64,000 nucleotides of DNA. Origin: Trachythela sp. YZ-2020. Its lineage: Eukaryota > Cnidaria > Anthozoa > Malacalcyonacea > Clavulariidae. Of the stretch, positions 42,071 through 54,728 are shown piece by piece; within the stretch, counting starts at the first letter, position 1; the number at the start of each line of letters is the position of its first letter. The DNA lies in NCBI GenBank assembly GCA_016169945.1, contig JADLSH010000138.1, forward strand, positions 1,973,501 through 2,037,500. The letters run 5' to 3'. A program made the position numbers and the translations under genes. The notes beneath the pieces were generated by a model that saw only the letters and a program-made list of their open reading frames with translations, made no database searches and was not told the DNA's origin.

Positions 42071-45000
42071 AATAATAATAATAATGGCTTTATTTCCCAC
42101 ATTTCAATAGCGGATACACTAAATTATAATGTGTTTACAAATTGGTTCAACTACTAGTTAAGATTACAACTAATTCTAAAATATTACATGTATATACAAA
42201 TTTATATCTAAAATACGACTAAAATATACGACTATATATATAGAACGTTCTCAAATTAAAAACTACAGTTTTAGCCTATCGTTGTATTTATCTATTGCAT
42301 ATACTAACGGACTGCGTTTAAATCTTTCGGTTCTGTAGAAGAAGTTATAAAATTTGTTCGGATTTGTTCGAGTTTCTCTTCCTTTTACCTCAGAGCATTT
42401 CCTAGGAAGCAATGAATGTAATTTATGTGATGGCTCTGACATCTGCTTGATGAGACGAACACACAAATCATCTCTACGTTCCTGTAACGTTTTTAGTTCA
42501 CATTCCTGAAGCGCACGATTGTACTCATATTCAGGAACAATTATCCTCAAAGCTCGTTTCTGTACTCTTTCAATATCATTACGCTGTGCTTGCGTCAAGT
42601 TGCCGTTCCATACCTGGGCACCATACTCCAAAGTTGATCTGATTACACAGCAATAAAAGGTCTTGAGGTCATTTTTGGTGCGCCATAACCCTTAAGAACC
42701 TTCAAAAATATAGACGTTTGGTCGCTTTCTTAATAATGTACTCTGTATTTGATTCCCAATTTAAATCATCGTCTATCCAGAGTCCCAATAACTTGTACGT
42801 TTTGACTCTAGACATTGGTTGTTGCCCAATGCAGACAGGAGGATTACAGTCTTAATCTTTCTAAAATCTACTACCATTTCATTGCATTTCTTGGCGTTTA
42901 ATTCCATTTGCTCATTTTCCGTGAACCGAATTATGTTATCAATATTATTTTGACTATTTCCGATACAATTTCCAGATACATGATCAGTGACATCAATCAC
43001 CTCGGATAAAGTAGTGTCATCCATAAAAATAACAATGTCGTCTTGGTCAGAACCTCCATTCTGATCATCATTTGGTGTTTCAACAACATTGGCCAGCTGG
43101 TTAATCTTTATAATGAAGGCCAGGGGCCCCAATTTACTTCCTTGTGGGATCCCTCCTCTTATACTTTTACACTCTGATTTGTGGTTTCTAAACGTACACA
43201 TTTGTAGTCTACCTTGTAGATACGTCGCAAACCATCTTACTAACGAAGGGCGCACACCAATGTCCATAAAATTTCCTAACAAAATGTTATGGTTGATCAA
43301 ATCATAGGCTTTACGAAAGTCCAAAAAGGAGATTCTTACAACTTTTCCCGTGTTTTCCATGCACTTATACCAATTATGTACCAAATACACTAACGTCAAA
43401 ACAGCTGAAGATCCCGCCAGGCCACCAAATTGAGAATCACTAATTTCTTCTTGAACGTCCTCAAGGATCCATTCAACAGCATACGATTATTGCACTTTGG
43501 AGAGTACGCTAGTAAGGGAAATCGGTCTTAACTCCTCCACTCTATTGCATGGGGTTGTTTTGGGGATAGCACAGACGTTAGAAATTTTCCAAACTTCCGG
43601 GAATTTCATAGTTTGGAAGGATTGATTAAAAATATGTACTAAAGGTACCGCAAAATATTCAGCGAATAACTTTATTATCTTTAAACAGGGATCAAATGGC
43701 CCATGTGCTTTATTGGCATCTATGCCTTTTAATTTCTTTATGAGATTCGTCACAGAGATTTGAGGCAGAGTCTCATCTGCTGTAATCGTCAGCCACTCAT
43801 CAGCCACTTCTGGGTAGTTCTTAGTTAGGTCTGTGAAAAAGGTGTTAATAAACTCAGCGGACTCTTTTGCGCTTAGTGGATTTTCAGTTTCCGGATCTAT
43901 AATAGAGACTGAATCCTTCTTAGTTCCAACAACTTTCTTTATCTGTTTCCACCATTGCTTTGGGTTATGGCTGCATATCGGTTTAATTCTCTTTTCATAA
44001 AATTTATTTTTCTCTTTCCGAATCTCAGATACAATTTTATTTCGTAGATACTTAAAGCGTTCGGCTTGTCCACGTTGGTATGCTTTATCGCGATTATGCA
44101 TCATTTCCTTGATTCTTCCAGTGATATATGGTTTATCGTCCTCATACACTTTGATTGATTTACAGGGAAGAAGGTATCAAACATGTTATTAGTTGCCTCA
44201 AGAAATAAACGCACCCCATCATCGACTTCAGCAGCGTTAAATACAAATGACCAATTATATTCTCTAATGAACTGCTCAAATTGAAGTATAGATGAGTCTC
44301 TCAGCGGCCTTACAGTTACTGTTCTTTTTCCTTTTTTGTTTCCTAACTGATTTCGATTTTTTGGTCTCCATACAATTCGTTTATGGTCAGAAGTTCCAAG
44401 GGGGGGCAGTATTTCTGGATCTTCGTAAAACTTATGTATGTCCGTAATAATTAGGTCCAACACGGCATTACCCTGGTTGGTGTTTTTACTATTTGTTTTA
44501 TGTGGCATTGGCGTGTGATTGTTCTTATATTCAACCCATTACTGTCAGGGTTGAAATCACCAGCTGCAATGATTGCTGTGCATGGGCTTTCCGATTTCAA
44601 TTTATCATAACAGTAGCAAAAATAGTCACAGAAACTATTTACCGTCTCCATATTTACAGATGGAGGAATGTACACACATGCAATTGCAATTCTAGAAATT
44701 GATCTTGGAAGCCAGACAGGGCGTAATACAATCCAAACACACTCATATTGATCATTTGACAAGTCGAGTCGAAGTTTGTAAGTTATACTTTCCCGTATAT
44801 ACACTTGCACTCCACCACCCCTTCCAATAGGTCTATCTTTTCTGACCAAGCTAAATTTCGGAATATTAACGACTTCATCAGGTACGATATCAGATAACCA
44901 TGTTTCTGTGATCATGACTACATCAGGGCTACACTGACTGATAATGACCTCAAGTTCCTCTTTTTTATTAAGGATTGATCTAGCGTTTAGTAATAAAAAT

Positions 45001-46650
45001 TTTGGTAAAGAACCGTCAGGAGCAGCATTTGTAGTTTTCGTAATTGGAATATTAATTAAGTTGTGGCTCCTACTTTGCCGGATGGCTAATCGATTAGAGG
45101 GTATCCTGGTCGCTTCCGAAAACCCCAACTATTATATCGCTTTGACTTTGCTCTAGTTCCTTGTTGGAAACGGGTAGTTATTCTAGCTGGAATTTTATGT
45201 TGTTGCGTATCAATTAGTGGTAACCTCCCGATGTCAACTATGTTAAGGTTATTCGTGGTTCGCTTCTTGTCTTGAATTTGACTCATTTCGCGAGGTTTCA
45301 CCGCTTCTTCTGGGCGAGTTTTCCTATTTATAGGCATTCTTGGGTGGACTTTGTGCTGATTTTCAGGGGCTAAGTCAACATGTTTCTTTGCAGATTTTTC
45401 TTTAGGCTTAATAGGCCTAATATTCACTGCGTTATGTTTCTTATTCGGCGGTTTCATTGAGACAGGTAGGTTAGCGCTCAAAGGAGTATTTAGCGGTTTA
45501 TTTAGATCGAGACACTCAGTAGATTGTTGGGTGTTGAGCGATTCCTTTGACGTACTTGATCTAACGCTATGTTGGGCACTATGGATTACTTGTGTGTTTT
45601 GCAAATTATCCACTTTGGAGGATAGTTGCTTAATTATCTCACTTTGTTTTGAAATTTCCTTAATGAGTGTTTGACGCTCACTTTGCATATTGGTCAATTG
45701 TTCTTTGAGTTGATTTATTTCTTGAGTATTTTCGCTAATAACCTTACTATTTGATGAGATATTGTTGGATAGTTTAGTGTGGTTTATGATGACAATACAT
45801 TCGTTGTCTTCACAGTTGAGGTTATTTAATAGAGTATTCTCCTTTGTGTTTGATATATTGGAATAATTATTCAAATTTTCGCTATTTACCAAATGACCAA
45901 GATCAACAACAGACATATTTGATCCCACACGGGATTTTGTGAGTTTAAAGTCACACCCTTGCTTGCTATTGTGTTACTATTTTCCTCATGACAAGGTTTT
46001 CCCAACACGGAGGCGTTTTGGCGGTCCGAATTTGAATGTTCGACAACTTTTGATGAATATTGAATTATGTGTTGGTTTTTAACAACTGTATTTCTGTCCC
46101 AAATATATCAAACTGTTGGCTAATAGTATCGAATTTTCCGAGCACTTTATCAAGGCTTTCTTCTATAATTTTAATGCTATATTTGTTGTCACGGATTTCT
46201 TTCTCAGCAATTGTTATATCGAGTTTAACACCTTCTACTTCGACAAATAGCTCATTGCTTGTGGGAGGGGAAGCGCCATTTTGATCGCTTGTGGTACAAG
46301 ATTTTTCGCTTGTCGGTACAGAATCAACATTACACAACATTGAACACAACTTAGCTGTTATCAGGCTCTTGTCTCTGCCTTGTATTTCCAACACTTTCTT
46401 GTTTTTCCGCCAGGAGATTGAGCTATAGCCATCACAGTATGTCTTCTTGTCACCGCCTGGCGAACTCCATACGCCAACAAAATCGACATTTTCGCTTACA
46501 AAATGCTTTAATTTCTCAAAATTTCCCGTCCAGCAAAGCTGTAGATCTTGCATTTCGAATACAATACTTGCTGTGGAGTGTTGTACAGCGAAATAACTCA
46601 AAAATTTAAAAATTTAATAAAAATATTACGGAGCGATAATTCACACGTCC
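42071..46650 (-). mobile_element. Almost full-length LINE, inactivated by frameshifts
   Basis: Minus-strand order. ORF1 from ATG 46601 (DFVGVWSSPGGDKKTYC; a region with coiled-coil potential near 46200 and 45780-45620, Leu/Gln/Asn-rich; a basic Pro/Lys region). Endonuclease 45090-44150 (LLNARSILNKKEEL, ITETWLSD, GRGGGVQVYI, AAGDFNPDSNG, GTSDHKRIVW). RT 44149-42770 (DANKAHGPFDPCLKI, FLDFRKAYDLINHNILL, RGGIPQGSKLGPLAFII, FMDDTTLSE as the catalytic box). Thumb and tail 42631-42263 (YGAQVWNG, RALRIIVPEYEYN, NPNKFYNFFYRTERFKR). It ends in (ATT)n at 42071-42086. The coding region falls in seven frames, so at least six frameshifts. It sits between a 202-bp repeat and a region with ATGACCATATGTAAAGCGCG. 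Confidence 0.9.
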
Positions 46651-47154
46651 TTCTGCATTCAATGTATCATTGACCATATGTAAAGCGCGCTATTCATATT
46701 TCAATGACCATATGTAAAGCGCGCTATATATTCTCTGTATACTGAACCTGTTGCTGTTCAAATGTAGAGACCTTTTATCGTATAGCTCCGAGTTACATAT
46801 ACCAGACTGTTACGTCAGATGAATTAAAAAATAAATAATTAAATAAAATAGAAAATAACAAAACAAACATGCCTTGTTAGTCAGCTCTGTTGGTCGTGTT
46901 ACCAACACTCCAATTATGAATTTGTGAGATAAAAAGCTTTGTGGGGGAGCTGCTGTATGTCTTGGGCCCCATCCAGGTTTCCTGTACTGCAGGTTTTTCC
47001 TGGCCTCCCTGACATCTCAGCTGTAGTATGAGTGATGGTAATGCTCAAATGGAAGTCAACTATCATCAGGCAAAAGCTGACTTCTCTATGACTACAGCTT
47101 CGTGGGAGATGGGTTTCTTCGTCTATGGGGAATACACTTGCAGTGTGTATTTGT
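46651..47154. other. Region with two copies of a 28-bp direct repeat
   Basis: ATTGACCATATGTAAAGCGC and TTCAATGACCATATGTAAAG occur at about 46670-46725, about 33 bp apart. The second form recurs at 47741-47770 inside the 376-bp/202-bp repeat block. No gene seen in the rest. Confidence 0.6.
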
Positions 47155-47530
47155 GGGGTTGAAGTGTTCCAAATGGTCAACTTCATTGCCCATAGACTCA
47201 GATTATTTCATGGAAATATAATCAGTCGAATCGTAAGGACTGTCCAAGGGGATTATCACCCATTGGTTCAGGTAATGTCGGAGAGGGTCGCAACCTTGAT
47301 GACAGGGCTCTATCGGGGTTTTTACCCCTAGGGCATTTAGTCTCTCCTAGCGGGTCTCATGTATACACCCGCGGGATGAAAACATAAGGCTAGAATGAGT
47401 CTTTGGGTTGACCAGAGTATAAATATTGGTTCACTTCAGTCTGCACCCCGAACCCGTTCTCCCACAAATTTGGCGTGTGTTTAATTTAATTACCGGTGAA
47501 TTTTAGTATATAATGTGCTTGGATCATTAA
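47155..47530 (+). repeat. 376-bp direct repeat, copy 1
   Basis: I find no difference from 48136-48511, at a constant offset of 981 bp. Contains TATAAATATTGGTTCACTTC and CCCACAAATTTGGCG, reminiscent of a promoter and of an LTR/primer-site border, but no TG...CA ends or target duplication. The 202-bp repeat starts on the next base. Confidence 0.92.
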
Positions 47531-47732
47531 AGCCAATTTATAGATCACAATGTATAAATTTAAGTTAATGAGACAACACATTAAATTGAGGTTTGTTTTG
47601 CTATACAACAAGTGGGAAAAGCCTGTCAACACCCACTAAATTCACAACAAAATATCTCTGATCAAAGTTTAAAGTATTGCCGGACACGTGCAATACGAAT
47701 GCAATTTGCTCAGCCAATCGAATGACTCTATT
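47531..47732 (+). repeat. 202-bp direct repeat, copy 2 (uninterrupted)
   Basis: Same as 41869-42070 with one mismatch. It continues into GCCAATCATATTTCAATGAC, which shows what the other locus looked like before the LINE inserted. Confidence 0.95.
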
Positions 47733-48135
47733 GCCAATCATATTTCAATGACCATATGTAAAGCGCGCTATATAACGTCAAGCGTGTCACTTTGCCGTAT
47801 GTTTCAACTGAATAAACACGAAATTCTGCAAGAATAAAAATTTCCACCCACCCACCCTTCTATTTTACATGTTGGAGGAACTAATCTAATGGACGATATA
47901 TTTATCTACAGTATCTCATTATATAGTTATTTTCATGCAGGGTAATCCAAGAGGAACAAACAATCAATTCTATCGTATCGCTGGAAATGTTCTTGCTGTA
48001 TCGTTATGCTGGATGTGGTCTTGCTTTAGTTATGCTGGATAATTAATCCAAGAGGAAAACACGAACAATTTTATTGCTGTGAATGATCATGTTGTATATA
48101 TCTAAACTTGTTGATGTTGAATAAAGCTTTGGTTC

Positions 48136-48511
48136 GGGGTTGAAGTGTTCCAAATGGTCAACTTCATTGCCCATAGACTCAGATTATTTCATGGAAATAT
48201 AATCAGTCGAATCGTAAGGACTGTCCAAGGGGATTATCACCCATTGGTTCAGGTAATGTCGGAGAGGGTCGCAACCTTGATGACAGGGCTCTATCGGGGT
48301 TTTTACCCCTAGGGCATTTAGTCTCTCCTAGCGGGTCTCATGTATACACCCGCGGGATGAAAACATAAGGCTAGAATGAGTCTTTGGGTTGACCAGAGTA
48401 TAAATATTGGTTCACTTCAGTCTGCACCCCGAACCCGTTCTCCCACAAATTTGGCGTGTGTTTAATTTAATTACCGGTGAATTTTAGTATATAATGTGCT
48501 TGGATCATTAA
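48136..48511 (+). repeat. 376-bp direct repeat, copy 2
   Basis: Matches copy 1 at 47155-47530 throughout. The right flank is a LINE tail (48512-48960). Confidence 0.92.
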
Positions 48512-48965
48512 CTCAAATTATTTAGCAACACTGGAATTTTGATAAGCCAGTGTCTCGCTATAACTTAAGAGAACCCGGCCAAGACCACCTTATTAAAGAG
48601 TTCAGATACAAGACCAATTATTTTCGAAACTCGTTTGTTCCAAGAAGAATACGGATATGGAACGGTTTGCCCCCTGAAGTAAAATGCACAAGGAATCTTG
48701 GTCATTTTAAAACTGCTTTAAGAATACCTACTTATCTAAACTAAAAAACAATGACCTTTAGAACTGTTATTAATACTATATAGTTTTTAATCTATCTAAA
48801 TACTTTTACATAATTATATATGTATATAATCTAAGTTATATAGTTAATATTATATTACCATGTATATATAGTAGGTTATTATTACCGGTATCTGATGTCA
48901 ATTGGGGCTATGCTCTGTTCAGCAACCTGTTACCTCGTTAAAGTGATTAAATGAAAAAATGAAAA
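48512..48965 (+). mobile_element. LINE 3' fragment
   Basis: A 64-codon frame gives the end of an RT tail (SRYNLREPGQDHLIKEF, RNSFVPRRIRIWNGLPPEV). It is followed by an AT-rich 3' UTR and a tail of AAATGAAAAA-type units near 48945-48965. Everything upstream of the RT tail is missing. Confidence 0.8.
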
Positions 48966-48984
48966 ATGATAAAAAATAGAAACG

Positions 48985-49090
48985 TTATTAGGATGGGAAA
49001 AATTGTGCCCTCGGTCTTGAAAACGTCCCGATCGCACATCGGGCACAGTTTTTCCCATCCGGACTTCGCAACCGGTAAATATATTATTAT
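48985..49090. repeat. Hairpin of the ACTGTGCC family
   Basis: GGATGGGAAAAATTGTGCC is paired with GGCACAGTTTTTCCCATCC around a roughly 40-bp centre (GGTCTTGAAAACG). The arms match the palindrome at 7540-7672, and its CAACCGGTAAATA flank matches too. Third locus of this family in the window. Confidence 0.8.
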
Positions 49091-51975
49091 ATACATCTGG
49101 ATATATTGTAATGTGGAAAATTTTATGCAACTAATCATTAAATAAAAGCCGAGAGTGCACATGCACAACAACACGTCGTCCTGTCTTTTAACATAATGTA
49201 ACCTCTATTATAGTTCAAGATTTCAAGATACAGCATCAAAATACATGCTGGTTATGAAAAATTTGAAATTACAAACCTTAGAAATCATCTTTTAAAAGCA
49301 AGTCATAAAGATTAATCACTACTGTTTCAGAACGGACCAGTGCGAAAACGTGTTCATATTAAACTGGTACCATTTTGGTGGTTACCAGTAGGTAGGACGA
49401 AGATACAGTTTTAGCAGATATTTCAGAAGAAACAACTTTTTCTGAAACATAAAATCTTAAAGAAGGTTTCTCGGCAGTGTAAGCATGGTTTTTCTACCCA
49501 TGAATTTGTGTCACTAATTTAATAAAATATGTAAACAATAAAAGTCAAGCCCTGTACTGACGAGCAAGTTTTCCTTGACAAGTTCCATGGTGAGATTATT
49601 TGTTCGGGTGTACGGCAAACACGTTTTTTCGATCAATTTTTCGCAGACAAGTTCTACAAGCCGCATATTAACGACAAAAATGAATACCAAAAAATGCTTT
49701 GCTTCTTACGGTGGATGTAACAAGTATATTGCAGCATCCCATATCAAATAAGGTGTAAAGTACTGATCATATATATAGGCAAATGAATACGGTATGGATT
49801 TGGCAATATGTACGTTTAGCACAGAAGATCTGATCAGAGTCATTTTTACACTAAAGAGTCATTTTGATACTCGAATTTAAATGCAAAATATTTATAGTTA
49901 TAGAGCTTAATGGAGGTAACACAGCTATAATTTCTTGCAACTCTTAAATATAAATTAATTGAATGACAGAATTATTCGCGGTTGTAATCCATTGTTCAGT
50001 GTGTAACTGTACCAAATGACGTTCTTCCAAAACTTAATTCGATGATTTCGATCCTTGATTTCAAAATTTCATTCGAAAGGACATTTCCTTTAAAGCGGAA
50101 GCATTTGCATGAGTCTATCGCTTTCTATAAATAGCACTGTAAACAGTGTTTACTATTATTGTTTTATTCCAACAAATTCAATTATTTTCGTTAGCACGCA
50201 GCGCGCTTTACTATTTATTATTTTATTCAAGGCCACGGAGTTATTAGAAAGCGAACGAAATATATTTCCTCGTATATTTCAATATGCTGGCCATAAGTCA
50301 ACTCTCGTGCGATCGAGAGCATGTCTGTTCACAAGCTATGTTGCACGCAAATTATATATTTATATTGGAAAAATGTCTATATGCCTTTATAGAGGATACT
50401 AGATAAATTTTCCCAAAATTCGTCTTTTCAATGTATACTCCAAAGTTGAAGTAAAACTTGAAGATGAATTAGTTAGACAAGCGAACAAAAAGCGAACTAT
50501 ATGCTACATGATTTTAATAACTATTACAGTAAAATATCTCTCCAAAGAAAATAGATAGAATTAATACAAAATGTTTTATCTAGAGAATTAACGAGTATAA
50601 GTGCGGTCCATGCGGTTAAATTGGCGTATGCATGAAGTGTAGCAAGACTACACTTCAGGACACATTTAAAAGAATGTATCAAAAAAGTTTCTATTATAAA
50701 CAAGGAAGTGTTTAAATCTTCAAGAATAAAAATACCATTATTTTATAACATTTCTATCGCATTCACATGAACAGGTGTGTCAGAGTTTCATAAACTGCCT
50801 GTAGTAATACAACAAGCAACCCCTGTATACTCTGTGGCGAACAAATTAAAATGAAATACAGCTTGTAGCTTGATTTATAGACTAGTCTCTATAAATGTAC
50901 GCCAGGAACACGTCAGTAATAGATGTTTTTAAAGTGTGGAAAACTTACCTATCTAATAGTGGCGACAAAATCACGCACACTACATTTTCGATAGGTCTTG
51001 TTGTATATTTTGAAATCGTCAATATTGGGACATGTTTATGGCGAAACTCCTGCCTCAGATAGTGGTACACTGAAATAGGATAACGTCACAACTACAACGC
51101 AAATAATATATGCCAATCCTAAATCTCTTGTCCAAAAATTCAATTTTCGGCACACACTCATATGTCGCCATGTTTATTTTATATGCGCATTGATTTGCAG
51201 TTCTCACAAAAATTCGTGCTACGGGGGGTGAAATCGCCCGGATCCTCATTGGCGAAAGGAAAACTCATTACGATATGAAATATATTATAGCCGACTAGCC
51301 GGGTAATTTATCAACCTTTCCCAACGTTTCCATTAAACTGACAGAAAAACAATGTGAAACGCTCAACTGTAGCTAAAAATAATAATTTTTCAATGTTTGA
51401 AAAAGGAATAATAAGCCCTTGAATTATATATAACCTAATAGAGAACATCAAGTGTAAGCTCCCCCCGGATTGTTTACTCTATACATCTATGCCTATCTGA
51501 GTTATTTATGTGAATTTTTGCCCTGTAATCACAATACTGTAGTTGCAAAGTGAAACTTTGCACTAAAAATGAAGAAAACGGGAATGCCTTTCACAGTAAT
51601 GTTTCACCTCCTGTTAAAGGACTTCGGTTTTGTGATTTGGAAATATGTAGGCTACATCTATTATATTTTGACCCAGAAGCCATTTGTGGCATTTAGAACC
51701 GACCGCAACTTGGAAGTTATTTAATTTAGTTAGGCCAAGTTACCGCCGCTAGTTAGGGAGAGGGGAATGGTGTAATATTCGAGAGACCGACACTTTTGAA
51801 TGTTCCGCTGATGGTAAACAATATAATTAAAGTGAACAATAGAACTGTGATCCAAAATGTGTTGTTTATCTTTTAACTTGTAAAGTGTGTAAAACACAGT
51901 ATACGTAGGCCAAACTATAGGTTCCGTTGGAATAATTACCAGGCTTGCTAAAAATAGACAATCAACAACGCGGCT
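49091..51975. other. Non-coding stretch
   Basis: About 2.9 kb without a recognised exon, RNA gene or repeat boundary. The frame at 50109-50402 lacks any domain signature. Confidence 0.5.
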
Positions 51976-54728
51976 CATAATTTCTGTGTAATTTCTATAT
52001 CATGTGTATAGAGTATCGGTTTTTTGGATCCTACCGTTACTATGTTCCGTCTCCAGGACAGTATGAACTTCATGAAATTCATTCCTGCAATCTGACTTGT
52101 AAACATTTGAGATCATGTGTTGACATTCATTGGTAATATGATCAATGTGCTATTTACGATAATGTATTACATGAAGTAACAAATATATGAAAGTGTTGAT
52201 GTTATGACGTGTGTAGTGTATCACATGACATGCTTTGATCTAACGTCTTTGAGCGGGAGAGACACGCACGCCATTTTGAAACGAACAACGTTTTCCATAA
52301 ATGACGTAATCATACACGATCGCGCAATACACTCATATGTCTGCCTGAGAACCAGGAAGTGACGAGAATTCACCGGAAACATCGTAAGTTTGTTTACATA
52401 TTTTCTATCAATTTATTAATTTGACACATAGTTTTAGCTTGTATCGTGAATAGATGCACGCAATTTTTACACGATCTAAGGCAATGATTTTCATGATAAT
52501 CGCTGCCAAGTAATTACACAAAATATTTTGCTGACGGCATCCCATTTATTTCTGAGCGTTTTCCTACATGATATACTATATAAACAATCCTTTTATAAAT
52601 CTAATAATATCCACATGGCACACAGTCCACATTGGGTACGGCCACAAAACACAATTTCAAAATCCACCTCCGTTAAACTTAGTTTATCGCAAATCCCGTC
52701 AACGCTGACGCCACGCGTACGACACAGCGGCCTCTCGGGTTTCAAACATACAAAATAATATATTTAGTGATCAGGACATATTTCTTCCTCCTTTACTGCA
52801 ACACTCCAACCTAGCTTTCGTATACAACGGGCGCGTCGTTCCAAGGCTCGCCGGTGAGCTAGAAACGCGCCCCCCTGATCGTGCTTGGAGCCTGATGAAT
52901 CACGATCACACGGGTAGAATGCATGCAGTTATAACTTCTGCAAATGTATGCATTCTAGTTGTCTTCGTAACTTTTATAACACCCGGGTTTTGCAATTCTC
53001 TCAACACACCTTTCTCTCTTTCTTCTTTCACCTTCCAAGTAGCTAGACGGGAGTGTCAAGGGCCATGATCCACATGCCTAGCCCAGCTCCAAGCGCATTT
53101 TACACACAGGATATAGAAATTACACAATGAATTGGAGACTCGGCGGAAACCTAACCCACATCATCAGTCCACCCCCATCCCCCCCCCCCCCCATTGCCAC
53201 GCCCATCCATGGGCATGCCCCTTTGCACACCACACAAAGCGCTCACGATACAGCACACTGTGCAACACCACCCTAAGGACAAAGCTTATTAAAATGAGCA
53301 ATTGTCCAACCCTATGTTCTTCACACAGACACATGTTCACTGCACTGCACCCAAAATATATGCAAAAGACTTTTTGATGGGAAAGGGTTTGTGCCTTTGT
53401 TATTGGCTTTCAACATGCATGTGGTCAATGGGATCATTATTTCGATTCCGTGACTTTCTTGTCGCCGGATCACATCGTGCATGCGAAAAATATATGTTGG
53501 TTCAGGGTGAGTGCGGTTGTTATCATGCATGGACCTAGCATGTGGCACTGACACAAAGATACAACTTTCCAACATTCCCCACTGGTCATTTTTACACAAA
53601 CGACGGCAGGAGAGAACGAGGGTAGTTCCTAACAGATGATCACACTGCATTTGAACATGAAACAATTGCACAAAACACCAACTTTCCTATCAAAATCATT
53701 TCCTATTTCTGTCTGGGAAATTTGGAATTTCCTTAAAGTGGAAACACCACAGTAAAATCCGACATGGATCTCCCACACCCTTCAAATGTTTAGAAATTAT
53801 ACTAAGACTAATTCGGGGTCGAAATCACACAGCCAAACGTATCCTAGGCGGGAGACTTAGGCATGCAATTCATGAAAATGCCTGTCTAGATTTTTTGAAA
53901 AATGTTCACAAGGTCCTACTCACGTTGATAAACCTAAACTGGTTCCCAGCTGTGACCTCTGCTATTTTCATGATTAACCCCTCGGTTCTTTGAGGGATTA
54001 CGGCAGATCGACTATCATGGGACTTTACATGATGTCCTAAGTCAGTCACAGCCACCTACGGAGGATGGAACCACGTAAAAACAATGACATGAAGACGACA
54101 CAAATTGCCATATTCACGCCATCACAGTCTCTCCCGCTCAAAGACGTTAGATCAAAGCATGTCATGTGATACACTACACACGTCATAACATCAACACTTT
54201 CATATATTTGTTACTTCATGTAATACATTATCGTAAATAGCACATTGATCATATTACCAATGAATGTCAACACATGATCTCAAATGTTTACAAGTCAGAT
54301 TGCAGGAATGAATTTCATGAAGTTCATACTGTCCTGGAGACGGAACATAGTAACGGTAGGATCCAAAAAACCGATACTCTATACACATGATATAGAAATT
54401 ACACAGAAATTATGAAGACGACACAAATTGCCATATTCACGCCATCACAGTCTCTCCCGCTCAAAGACGTTAGATCAAAGCATGTCATGTGATACACTAC
54501 ACACGTCATAACATCAACACTTTCATATATTTGTTACTTCATGTAATACATTATCGTAAATAGCACATTGATCATATTACCAATGAATGTCAACACATGA
54601 TCTCAAATGTTTACAAGTCAGATTGCAGGAATGAATTTCATGAAGTTCATACTGTCCTGGAGACGGAACATAGTAACGGTAGGATCCAAAAAACCGATAC
54701 TCTATACACATGATATAGAAATTACACA
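51976..54728. mobile_element. Element with 288-bp inverted arms, right arm tandemly duplicated
   Basis: 51976-52263 is the inverted copy of 54127-54414. The right arm lies in a 323-bp unit that is repeated in tandem (54091-54413 and 54414-54728). The interior (52264-54090) has no recognised ORF. It contains a stray copy of the arm edge (GATATAGAAATTACACA, about 53111-53127) and a C-run near 53178-53191. No target duplication identified, so the class is open. Confidence 0.8.

Noticed and set aside
47155..48511. Complete LTR retrotransposon with 376-bp LTRs
   Set aside because: No TG...CA ends, no target duplication, no polypurine tract and only 605 bp between the repeats. Kept as an open finding, not an LTR call.
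53132..53671. ORFs rich in His, Pro and Thr on both strands
   Set aside because: C-rich low-complexity sequence explains them. No conserved motif.
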